Source: Aplectana chamaeleonis
Lineage: Eukaryota; Nematoda; Chromadorea; Rhabditida; Cosmocercidae
Assembly: GCA_029168955.1 (NCBI GenBank)
Contig: JAPDOI010001154.1
Location: 152,978-216,977 of the forward strand
DNA: 64,000 nucleotides
Direction of reading: 5' to 3'
Under the pieces are notes generated by a model. It saw nothing but the letters and a program-made list of their open reading frames with translations. It had not been told where the DNA came from and searched no databases. Below, piece by piece: positions 11,101-23,100 of this stretch. The translations under genes were made by a program, and so were the position numbers. Numbering within the stretch: position 1 is the stretch's first letter; each line of letters starts with the position of its first letter.

Positions 11101-14100
11101 GAGAGCACGCTGGCCTTGTCCATGAGTACATTCATCATGATTCGCATCTCGGCCAGCTGCTGGGATGTTGTGGGCTCATTCAGCGCCAGTCGTTGCATTC
11201 CCATAACGCCTTCTTCCTGAGCGTTGCTGCTTGACGGCATTGTTCTGCAATCACTAATCGTCACTGGCGATTAGGCTATCGGCCGCGAGACAATAGCGAT
11301 CAATTTGTAGTCGGGCTCCTACACGGAACAGCGACGAGCGTCACTACAACGTACCCCCACTCTGTGACGGCGTCGATCGACACGCACGCTACCCACGCAG
11401 CGACGAAACACAACAGTGTATTCCGTGAATAACACTGATGCGTCTCACCACACGGGCACGCACACGCGACCGCACCGCGTGAATGAGGATACACTGCTTC
11501 CAAGTAGGAGCAGGACTACACGCCGTAACCGCTTGACAACGGCTTAAGGGCGGATCGCTGGTCCTCTTCTTCGGCCTCGGTTCGGCCCCCAAATCGACTG
11601 GAGTGTTGTAGACTGAACTGTGGTACAACTATTTATTGAGGAGAGTCACCTCTCCGTACCACTCTACAACAACAAAATGAGCCACTATAACTAAACGAGC
11701 CGCCTTAAGAAGGGAGCGGACGCGGCCTCCGATCGCAGGCCCCGCCTGCGACGAGAGACCACGGGGGCAGACGAGAGCGCGAGGCATACATAAGATGCCC
11801 CTCCCCCGCATCCACCCCTCCGCGCCCATCGATCGACGGAGAATGATGACAACAACAAACCGAGGAGGAAAGCACAGGAACGGGGTAATAGAGGAAACCA
11901 ACTGCCAAGAAGCAGGTACTAAACTGGAACAAGATCGCCAAGGCCATTAGATTAGTAGAGCTACGGTACAACAATGGATTTACAACTACTATTCTTAACA
12001 AATATTCGAAAACTTCAAAATCCCGAATTAATCGAAAAGTCGAATATTCGAAAACTCTAAAATTCCGAATTATTCGAAAAGTCGAATATTCGAAAAAAAT
12101 CTGAAAATGTAAAAGTATAGCCTCTACGTGTAGTTTGTCCGAATAGGACTGTCCGCCAACGCGAGAGGCGTGCTTGTCTAGTGGCCGCCGGAGCTGGTAT
12201 TTTTCCGGGCGAGATTTCCCACAGCTGCAGACAGCTGACTGGAATTTTATTCACTAATCGTCCACAAAAGTCTTGGTGACGGCTGCTCGACAATCACGCC
12301 GACCGCGTGGGCAGACGAACTCATTCAAACGGACTATAGGAACATTGCCTTACCTGTTTATGTATGGTTAGATCCGCGGCCTGGTTCCCCAAGAAAAAAC
12401 GTGTAAATACAAATTGCAGCTGGTGTGGCGGTTTAAATCTCAATCTCTGAGAATTAAACCGCCGCGCCAGCCGCGGTTTGAATTTAAACGTTTTTTCTTG
12501 GGGACACAGGCCACGAACCTAACTATACATTTTTCTGAAAAAAAAACGAATATAGTGTCTCGAAGCACAGTTACCTTGGGGTTGACGTGTGAGGGTTTTG
12601 CGTAATGACGGTACTTGGCTGGCTGACCGGCTCATAGGTGCCTGTACCCTGATCCCCGAAGAACACTCGACGAGCAATCGTGGCTCGATACCACGGCTTT
12701 GGAAACGCCATCAGTTCACTGAGTCGTCGCATGTCATAGTTGAATGTTGCAGCACCAATGTTTGATGTAAGTACGAACTGAAGACTTCAATTTTAATGGC
12801 TACTTTGGAAGCTGCACGCATTTCTTCCTTACCTTTACTCGATTATCAGTCTCAGCAGACGAATTTTTACTACGCGAGATCACAAATGAAAAGTGATCGA
12901 GTGTTAACGACAAAGCGTCATGAGCCGTGGACTGCTGAAAATAATCTATGCCTCGGCTTCTAATCGCTTTTCGAAGTTAGCCGAATAAAATCTACATACC
13001 TGATGCGGACTGTATATACTCAGCGAGAACGCACTCAGAGTTGCTGATATATCGATACCTCCTATATACTGGTCTCCAACCGTACGCCTAGTTGTCGCCA
13101 TTAGAGACAAGCACGGCAGTTTCAAGAGACAGTCTGCTGCCGAGCTTCTCTGCAAACAATTTCAATCTAAAGCGATTAGACTATATTTCAGACTTTACCA
13201 CCATGATTCAACAACATCGACTCGTTAAAAGCTGCAGATTTTAGCTGGACCTCATCCAGTTTTGCGAGCGTGTGTGCTGCGCTGCCTTTAAAGGCAGCGT
13301 TCACGATGGTACTTTCTTCGAGTTTTCAGTGTGAAACACTACGCTGTTAGATGCTGGAGGGGATAGGGTCGAAAGAAGCAGCGGCAAAGATTCAGAAATC
13401 GATAACACCGGCCATGAAGTGAAGTTCTCGTTAGCCCAAAACGCCTGCTTAGCTCGCCCCACCCCCAACTCTGACAAGCTTGTGGCGCTGGTTCGAACGT
13501 TTTCGATGGCAAATTGCCAAACAGCTCCGCCACGTCCAACCTGATCGATTCGTGCACATTTCGCCATTAACGCGCACTTGCGGAGACTAGCAGGGCGCGT
13601 AAACTCGTCCGGGCACTGGACCTGTACGTACGTTTGAAATCGCTATTTTAGCTTAAACTGAGCGCTTTTCTTCGCTGATTCTTGACTATTCGATAGCTCA
13701 AAACCAAACAATCCATTTTTGAGTCGAACTCAAATATATGATATTCATCGTGGACACTGCCCTTTAAAGGCAGCATATATGCTCGCAGAGGGTCACAATT
13801 GAGACTTCTCAGTTGATTTCATGCAACGTTTGCTGCTTTGCAGGAAACTCGTCCCAAAAATGGAACCGTCATCAACCTCGGAGAATATGCCATCGACTGC
13901 CGCAACGTTGTCGTGGGAACTGAGGCAAATTCGAAGAACAAAGTGTTAGTTTTTTTTTTCTAACTAGAAAGTTCAGTAGCCACGGTGAGTCTCAGATCAT
14001 GCTCGTCAAGGTTCTTCTGCGGCGACTCCTGCATGGGGTGGGTTGCTGCTCTGGCCAGCTCATAAAGGGTGGCTGGACGCGGTTACCACAGTCATAGGCA

Positions 14101-17100
14101 AAACGCACCTCTGCGGATAACGGCTGTTCCCCTAAGACGCCAAAGAGGAACGCACGCCTCCGATTCGAAGCGTGATGGCGACCACAGTCTACTCTTCAGA
14201 ATCTGGCTTCAAGTTGTGTCAAATTCCTACCTGCTGCTGTCCATCGAACCGAATCGTACTGCTTTGAACAGTTAGGAAAAACAGGACATCAATTGGTAGT
14301 GCACTAGTATCCATCTCCACGATATGCGCCACGCCTTCCTGTTGCTCACCCGTGGACGGAACTGATGTGACAGTAGCTCCCGACGAAATCGGCAGCGGTT
14401 CCAACACCTGAATCAAAATATGTATATCTTCGTGTTTGCTATCATTCTTATTCTGCCCAAACTCACCTGTTCCAAGTAGTCTGCCAGATGTGGTGTGACC
14501 ACGGTCTCTGTTGGCATAGACGCCAAAGTTGCTGATAGGTAGAAGCATCCACGATTCCGTGAGATAGCACTCTTGAAATTTAGTGTTCGATTTTCAATCC
14601 AGGAACTCAGGTCTCAAAGGATAGAAACTTGCATTTGAAGCTTGTGTCGCGCTCGTTTCAGATGGCACCGGCTTAGCTGCGTTGGGTATACCAGCTGCTA
14701 TCGATGCCGGAAGGAAGCCGCTATCCGCCGACAGGTAGTATCCCCTCATATCGAGACTGAAACGTTGAGATGGATTAGTAGACAAGCTCAAAACAGTAGA
14801 AAAGACACCGAAAATTTCAGATTCTTTTCTGCGGCCAAGCTTCGTACCGTGGGTGGGGGAGGTGATTTGGGTGCTGAACACAGATATGAGCTTCATTTTC
14901 CGGGGCCGCATTCATCAGCGATAAACCCACGGCACAAAGGTAAGTTTTACCCCGGACTCTCGGCACCTGTCGAAACTCTACGTCAGTATCTCGTCTGGCC
15001 GGTCACTCTAAAACCATGGTTCCACTGATGATGTACCCGGCCACTGTTTTTCGGACAATTACGGTAGATTGCGGTCAGTATGATGCCGTTTTTTCTACCG
15101 AAATCTGTTGCCGAAACACCAAAAGCAAATCTCACGTTCGTGTTCAGCACCTCAAAGAACCCCTGGACGAAATTCCCGTGGAAAAATCAATTTCTAAGAT
15201 CCACCTATCATTTTTCGCAATTCTCTGAGGTCCATTTTCTATGGTCCACCTATCGTTTTTCGCATTTTTTACACTCTGAGCTTTATGAGGCCTTCTAAGC
15301 TCCGCATCGGTATTCTGACAGTGACCGGGCCTCCCAAAGTTTACCAATGAGTGGGTGTAGAGCGCGACTCCGTAATTGCGGGGCAACAGACGGGTACATG
15401 TCTGTCGCAGCCAGGCAACAGAACGCCGACGATCTCCTTCCTGCCAGACACTTGCCTATTGATAGAATAGGAATCACGGGCAGGTTAACCTATTGTCGAC
15501 GATTCAATTCACCTGACTAATTGCACTTGGGTGGCATGTGCCCCATGGTGATATGGTCGACCTAGTGATACTTATATGGTTCAACCCACTCACCTCGGTA
15601 TACTAAACCTGGTGAAATTCGCTGTCTGAGTTTGGGCTAACGCCTTCGCTCGCAAATCCTTCGCTGAAGGTTTCTTCGCCAATGCAGTCGTTATCATCAT
15701 CGATGTTTCCTGTTTGGGAGCGGTTCGTAAGGTACATCTGCCTGATTCGATGCTCACCTAGAGAATGTCAATCCAGGTTATGTGATTTCAAACATCCTTT
15801 TCATCGCCTCACCTGTACATCTATATTCATTCTTACATTCTCCGCATGACTCTTATCATCCACATCCACCCCTCGCGCTTCAGATGGGAACCTGACAGCT
15901 TTCAAATTTTCATTCGACATCCCTGTCTGGAAAAAAACGCTGATTTCACATGAACACCGATTCCTCAAGAGCGAGGAGTGTCCATATCTTTCATGTAGTC
16001 ACTATATTGATCTCACCCCCGACGTCGATCTTGATCTTGACATCCTATCCCTTCTATTGCCTGTGTTCTTCCGATGGCGAATCTTCTCGAACATACTACG
16101 CCGAAATTCCTTGAAACGTATCAGCTCATACTGTCGCAGTTTGCTCCTCTCAGCCTCAACTCGCTTCTCTGCGGCTTTGCATGCGATCAGATCCGATACC
16201 AGTGTAGACTGCTCGTGCATCTGAATAGGCACGCTGGAATGAATCAAGAAATCCCATTCAAGAACTTCTGAGTTAAAGGCAGCATACATGCTCGTAAACG
16301 TGATTGAGATAACTACGGAAATGGAATGGTATGGCCCAGATAACAACGCCTACGCATTTTGAAGAGTCAAAAACGACCCGCAATGCCGCTACATGAGTTA
16401 GAAGTTGGACCCGCCCTGTATTTTCACGCCCCTGTATTTGCCCTTTTCCTGCAACGCAAGGTTGCTGGGTAATATTCACCGTTGGTACTGCTGGTAGATT
16501 GCCTAACAAGTGAACCACACACGTCACTGACGGCGATGATGGCCCAACAACCTTGCGTTGGAGGAAAAGGCCAAATACAGGGAGCGTGAAAATACAGGGC
16601 GGGGCCAACTTCTAACTCATGTAGCGGCATTGATTGTCGTTTTTGGCACTTCAAAATGCGTAAGCATTATGTTGTAAGCCATACGGTTCAATTCACGTAT
16701 TTATCTCAACCATGTTTGAGAGCGTGTGTGCTGCCTTTAATTACCAAGGCCTTCAACACGAATTACTTGAAGGCTTCAAGCAAGTTTCCCTAACGTGCGA
16801 ATTACTTCAAGCGATGTTGCGGGTAACACAAGTTGATTTTCAACTGATGCTGCACATTACTTAATCAAAATTTTCGAACTGCTCAATTTGCATTTGAAAA
16901 ACTATTCCAACCCTTCGGCAAGTGATTACATTTACGTCACATACAGTATGTTTTTCACTATTCCTATTACAATGTTGTTCAATAATGTTTGTCGTTCGAT
17001 AAGAGAGGGCGTTGCTACTAACCCAATTTTTTTTGTTTTGTTGGTACACTCTTAATGTGTATGTATGTGAAGTTTCATTTCAATCTTTCAATTCATTCTT

Positions 17101-20100
17101 TGTGTACAAGCCATTTAGTGTCGCCGTACCACAGCAATGGAAAAAAATTGAATATCGTGCAGTGATAAAATTCTTTTTTTTTGGAAGGTGTAGCACCAAA
17201 ACAACTTCACGAACGAATGTTAGAAGTGTATAGTGATTGTTCACCTACAATTAGAACAGTAGAAAGATGGGTTGCCGAATTTAAAAGTGGTCGTACAAGC
17301 CTTGAAGACGGTCCACGTGAAGGACGTCCAAAAAGCGCATCAACACCAGAAATCATAGCCAAAATACAGGATATGGTTTTGGAAGATCGTCGATTGACTG
17401 AGAGAGATTTAGGAGAGGCTCTACACATCTCATTAGGCAGTGTGAGCCATATTTAAAGTGAAATTTTTTATTTGTTATTTATTTGTGAGCCGATCAATAT
17501 TTTACAATAAGCGGCGTCTCACTGAAATCAGTTTTCGTTGTGGTTCTGCTGTTCCCGCCAGTGGTCCCATAGTCCGAGAAAACGAGTGTCGAAAAGTCCT
17601 TCAGCATCATCAGAGACTGCGTACAGGATATACTTGTTCCAAATGAAATTCATTTCGAATATCCGACTTTTCGACTATAGTCGGATATCGCCCTTTTTCG
17701 AATATTCGACTTTTCGACTATAGTCGGATATCGTACTTTTTCGAATATTCGACTTTTCGACTGTAGTCGGATATCGCCCTTTTTCGAATATTCGACTTTT
17801 CGACTATAGTCGGATATCGTACTTTTTCGAATATCCGACTTTTCGACTATAGTCGGATATCGCACTTTTTCGAATATTCGACTTTTCGACTGTAGTCGGA
17901 TATCGCACTTTTTCGAATATTCGACTCTTCGACTATAGTCGGATATCGCACTTTTTCGAATATTCGACTTTTCGACTGTAGTCGGATATCGCCCTTTTTC
18001 GAATATTCGACTTTTCGACAGTAGTCGGATATGAGACTTTTTCGAATATTCGACTTTTCGAATAAAAAGTCGACTTTTTTATCCGACTATGAAAATAACT
18101 GAGGTGCAAGTAACTGTTTTTTTCACATGAAAACACGTCGATTTCTCACTCATCCACTCGCGGGCGTTCTGACAGATTAAAGCATCACTTTTCAAACCAA
18201 AATCAGACCGATACTCAGACACGCTGACGGTTGTTCAGCGGGGTAAAGAGGCTTGTCGGTGCGACGGCGGGAGCCAAAATGGGGAGGAGTCGAATTGCCG
18301 GTTGTACCGCAGATAGAGAGAAATTCAATTCACGGAGACGGTTATTTGGCGGTGGAAAAGGGGTTGACGGTGCAACGGCGGGGACGTGCTCTACCGTCAA
18401 ATATGTGACACGTTCCGCAACTCGGACCAAAAAAGATGGGTGCGCCGGCATCAACATGTTTAGACAAAAGTATTAACATTGATAGGGGTATAAAAGGCTC
18501 CTCATCTCACCGTGAGCCTCAGTCAGCTTTTCGGAGCTGGACCTGGAAGGTGACCTCGAGTCACCTTCCGGAAGATCCACCGGATACCGGAGGATAATTT
18601 TTGTCGCCGAGGGGAGGGGGCTCCCAGGGCGCGGGGGTGGTACCCAACTTTAGGGTCATCTCCCCATGGTCCGCAGTAGGGTGCACCCCACCGTGGACCG
18701 TGGGATCACCTCTTTTGTGGGGACGCCAATAGGGATTTCCATTGGGTCCCCTCTGCGGACCCGGGAATACCCAGGATGTATTGGAAAGCGCGTGACCGGA
18801 AATCTGGTTCGGTTGTACCGCGGTGTGATATCGGTTGAATGGCGGTGGAAGATCGGTTGTCCAGCAGATGCCCCAGCCGATCAACCGACGTTCCCCCGCC
18901 GAGTAACCGCCCATGAGTCTGTGCGGTTGTACGGAGGAACAATATCGGTTACACGCTGGATGACCAGGGAGGGCAACCGACATTCCCTCGCGGAATAACC
19001 GCTCCCATGCCTGAGTATGACTGCTTGGTGGATGTTTAGGCGTGCCTTATAGTATTTGCCACAGGTTTCGTGGTAAGAGCTTATATCTGGCGGAGTTTCC
19101 GTAGCTATATGCTGCTAGCGTGCTATATTCTTCCATTTAGATGTGAAAAAGGCACTTCGCAATGAATAAAGTGTGTCCAAATGGTAATGGCGGCCCACGC
19201 GGCCGGCATGCTTGGCAGGCGGCCGTCGCATGTGCCGCCCTCGGACGAGTGTTGGATTTCAGAACGGCCCTCCCCTCTCCCACCGTCTGCAGAGCAGAAT
19301 GATCGGCGCAGTGCTTGCTGCCAGCCGGTGCCGGCCCCGTTCGTAGTCGATGGCGGTGGGGACTTTTCGCATGCCCGTCCGAGAGCGACAAACGCGACGG
19401 CCGCCTGCCAAGCACGCCGGCCGCATGGGCCGCCAATCTCATTCGGACGCACCTTACGTTCGCCGATCAGTGAGGCCCCGGTCAGACTTCGTCGAAAAAC
19501 CTGCTGAGTCCCACTGAGTCCGGTTGCTCCCAGCGCCAACCAACTCCTCTGTGAAACACGCAATTGATAGTGACGATTATCACTTCAGCTGTGAATCGAA
19601 ACGTGTTTGGTGGCTGATCTTTCTTGTTTTCAACATGTCTGAATCTGATTTCCGTATCAGCAGTACGTGGGGCAGAGCGCAGACGGCGAGAGTCGAGATG
19701 CGGCGGGACTCGGCAGGTCGCAGTCGGCCGAAAAAAATGCACCCAAATCACGTGAAAAACACCTATATCGACCGGGTGGGGTGAGGATAATTTCGGCGGG
19801 ACTCAGTGGGACTCAGTCGGTGCATTGGCTCCGCCCTTGTACGCTTGAGAAATATCAGTATCGACCGGGGGGATTGCGGTGGGCATCAGACGGTCGCAGT
19901 CTGACTCAGTGGTTTGATTTTTTTGCACCCGTCTTCCACGAATTCGATGCGTATCGACCCGGTTGGACTCAGTAGATCCACCGACTATGACGGGGGCCTC
20001 AGAGCTGTCCGATTTTCTTGTAAAGAAATTAGGTTGATTCTATACCTAACCTTGTTTTTGAAGTTGATTATTGCGGTAGAGAGCCTATCACATTTTGATT

Positions 20101-23100
20101 TCCTATGAAATGTCACATATTCAGAGTTCTACTACCGTGGAGAAAAGAGCCTCTACAATTTGGGAAAAACGTAAAAACATGGAAGTTTCAAAAAAGTTGC
20201 TAGAAATAATTCTTCCCGGGAGAATCTGCTCTCTGCCGACGGGTCGCGAAACGCCTCACACAAGTACATTAGATTCCCGGGGCTTTGGAGGTATCTCATC
20301 TAATTTTATCGCGAGAATTTACATAAACTACGGACATATCAGCCCCAGTTGGTGGAATTTTAGCTACGTCACCTTCAAGAACTACGGAAATTCTTGCCGA
20401 GAATGCGGGAAAAAGGGTGGAAGATTCTCGCCTTGATCGATCCACCCTGTCCTGATCAGTACTATAGGGCGATCTCCGCTGCGATCGACCGCACTGCCGT
20501 TTCTTCCCACGGCCTGCAGCGTCCCCGCGGTCAAATGTATCGTTGGCACGGTGTTCCAGAGAGCGGTTCGAGGTAATCCTCCACGATCAGCCACAGAGTA
20601 TCGAGTAATCAATTCGCGAGAGGACTGGACCAGCACTACGAACGGCATCCATGCGTTCAGCGTAGCCAACGCGGGATGAGATCGCTGTTCAACACAGGCT
20701 GTCGCTAATCCCATAACATGGTTGAGCAGGCCGTTGCGGCCGGTGACCAAAATTTTACGACCCCTCTGTGGACCAAAATTTTTACAACCCCCCCTTTCTT
20801 GGGATGAAAAAAATTTCACGACCAAAATCGTGGCCCCTATAATTACTACTAAATCTCTTTAATTTGACATCTTGAAGTCCACATAACTCGCTACCTTCGC
20901 AGAATTATTCCTTTTTTAAGCCAATCCTCGTTGGGACCGGCGTTGAGCCATAGATACAACCCGGGGGTTACAGACGCAACGGTTATTTTTCATGGATAAA
21001 ATTGGGAAAAAATGAATTTTCTTACCACTTACTAACTACCCGACTTACTACTCCTACCTCATTCTACCTTTCCAAGTGCTTGGAAGCTAAACGCCATTTT
21101 TTCCGAAAATTTTCCGAGCCCACTCCCCCTCAAATTTTCATTTTCTTCAAAAATTACCGGAATTTCTACGACCTCCCCCGTTGCGACCTCTCGCAAGCCT
21201 GCCCTACACTGGCCCATAAATTCTCGCAACAATTAAGGCGAGAATTCAAGGGCTTAGCGACAGCGAGATTAAAATAGAGAATTTCGCCTTTGTTTTTGCG
21301 TGGAGTATGCTTAGGGCTTGCACCCTTACACCTTTGATGCAGTATATGCGGGATTTAGCGAGCGTCGCGAGGACCCGAAAATTCCTGCACTACGGAATTA
21401 GAGAGCGTAACAGGCCGCTCCCTTGAAGGCACTTTGCTACCCACGGGCAGAGTTTTGAGCTGTTGAATACGAAAGGAAAACTTGACAGACGCACAGAAGG
21501 GTGCCCACAACGATCCATCGGTCGCACGAAAATGTGTATGGTGCCTCTATAGTTTGAACACGCAACGTAGTCGTCCAACAAATAGCAGAAGTCTGTCAGC
21601 AACATCAATAAGGTTTCTTAAAAAAAAACGCTCCCATCTGACCTACACCCACAAAGTTTCTTCCAAAAGCAAATATAAATAAAAATTGTGTTTAAAGGCA
21701 GTGGTCGCGATCAAATATGCTTGTGGTCTTTTTTTCTCTAAACCCTTTTGTGGGTCTCGAGTAGTAGGACCTATAAGAAAAAATCATGAAAAAAACCACT
21801 GTTTTGGGCCAAATTTGAAGCCTGAACTTTCTTGTCTTTTGATGGTGGACGAGCCCACTCCACATCATCGGCATCGGTGACCTCTTTTATCAAGAACATC
21901 AGCTGGCTTGAAATTGAATTTCAATCAATGAACCTACGGATTTATGTACAGATCTAGTCAAAAACATTGACTGAAGTGATGCTTTCATTGTTCAACTGTT
22001 TTTATTCGTTGAATTTGCATTTATTTCGTCCGCTGAATGTCGATGATTTTTGACTGCTCGGCATGAGACGGCGATCTTTTTCGTCATCGCTGTGCACGTG
22101 TGCACGAAACAGCTTCTTTGGGCCCTAGAAACTCTAATTCTAGCCCGTTTTTCACCGCTCTACCTTCATAGTTTTTGAGCTGTTTTTGATCTAAGCTGAT
22201 TTTTGTAGTTTTTTCTATAACGTTTTTCATCGTGACCACAGCCTTTAAATAATAACTAAATACAAATACAGATTACCGGATGAGCGTAATTATTTTCGTG
22301 GAGTGTGATTGACAAGCAGTTTTTTTGTAGTGAAGTTGTGAAATCCGACTTTGCGACAATGTTCGGATTTTGAACTATTCGAATATCCGACGTTTCGACT
22401 GTAGTCGGATATAACCCTTTCGAATATTCGACTTTTCGACTGTAGTCGGATATTGCACTTTTTCGAATATTCGACTTTTCGGCTGTAGTCGAATATCGTC
22501 CTTTTTCGAATATTCGACTTTTCGACTGTAGTCGGATATCGGACTTTTTCGAATATTCGACTTTTCGACAGTAGTCGGATATCGCACTTTTTCGAATATT
22601 CGACTTTTCGACTGTAGTCGGATATCGCACTTTTTCGAATATTCGACTTTTCGACTATAGTCGGATATAGCACTTTTTCGGATATCCGACTTTTCGAATA
22701 AAAAGTCGACTTTTTTATCCGACTGAAACAGTCGGATACTCATCCGATTATTCGATTCGGAACAAGTATAGTACAGGATGGTCGATCATGGTCTTCATAA
22801 CTGCCGGTGATGGTTACAACGACCTTCTCGAGCAGAAAGTCTTCTGGCGTACGGGGTTCCAACAAAAATCAAACTTCAGTGAGTGTGGAACATACCTGGT
22901 CCCGCTGTTCCACGGCTTCCTGGGCCAGGAAGTTTCTCAGTTGACGAGGAAAGAGCGGTGAAAATGGCCGACCGCTCACCGGGGTGGTTAGTTGAAGACT
23001 CAACTGACGTCAACTGACTGACTGGTCTTCAAGTGATATTTCATATTTTAGAAAGCTGTGTGCACAACGGGTGCCGCATTCGCTAACAATGGAACAAAAA

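Larger units (their letters stand above)
7703..12000 (-). mobile_element. Recently inserted LTR retrotransposon encoding gag and protease but no pol
   Basis: Two 409-bp LTRs (7703-8111 and 11592-12000) differ at one base I could see (7714 vs 11603), so insertion is recent. A 4-bp duplication AATA lies at 7699-7702 and 12001-12004. Right after the 5' LTR (minus strand) is a primer-site-like TGGGGGCCGAACC. The 3.5-kb interior codes for gag with a zinc knuckle and an aspartic protease. No reverse transcriptase, RNase H or integrase motif was seen, so it must have been moved by another element. Probably Ty3/gypsy-like or BEL-like. Confidence 0.9.
17629..22770. mobile_element. 5.1-kb composite unit with perfect 12-bp TIRs and 8-bp TSDs
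   Basis: TATACTTGTTCC at 17629-17640 and its inverse at 22759-22770; GTACAGGA repeated exactly at 17621-17628 and 22771-22778. An 8-bp duplication is the hAT signature. No transposase was seen inside. Both ends carry a 43-bp satellite array in the same orientation, and the middle holds other repeats. It probably grew from a short TIR-array-TIR element by nested insertion. Confidence 0.8.

Noticed and set aside
11575..11591. A tRNA gene near the 5' LTR
   Set aside because: Only the primer-binding complement is present; no cloverleaf or A/B boxes.
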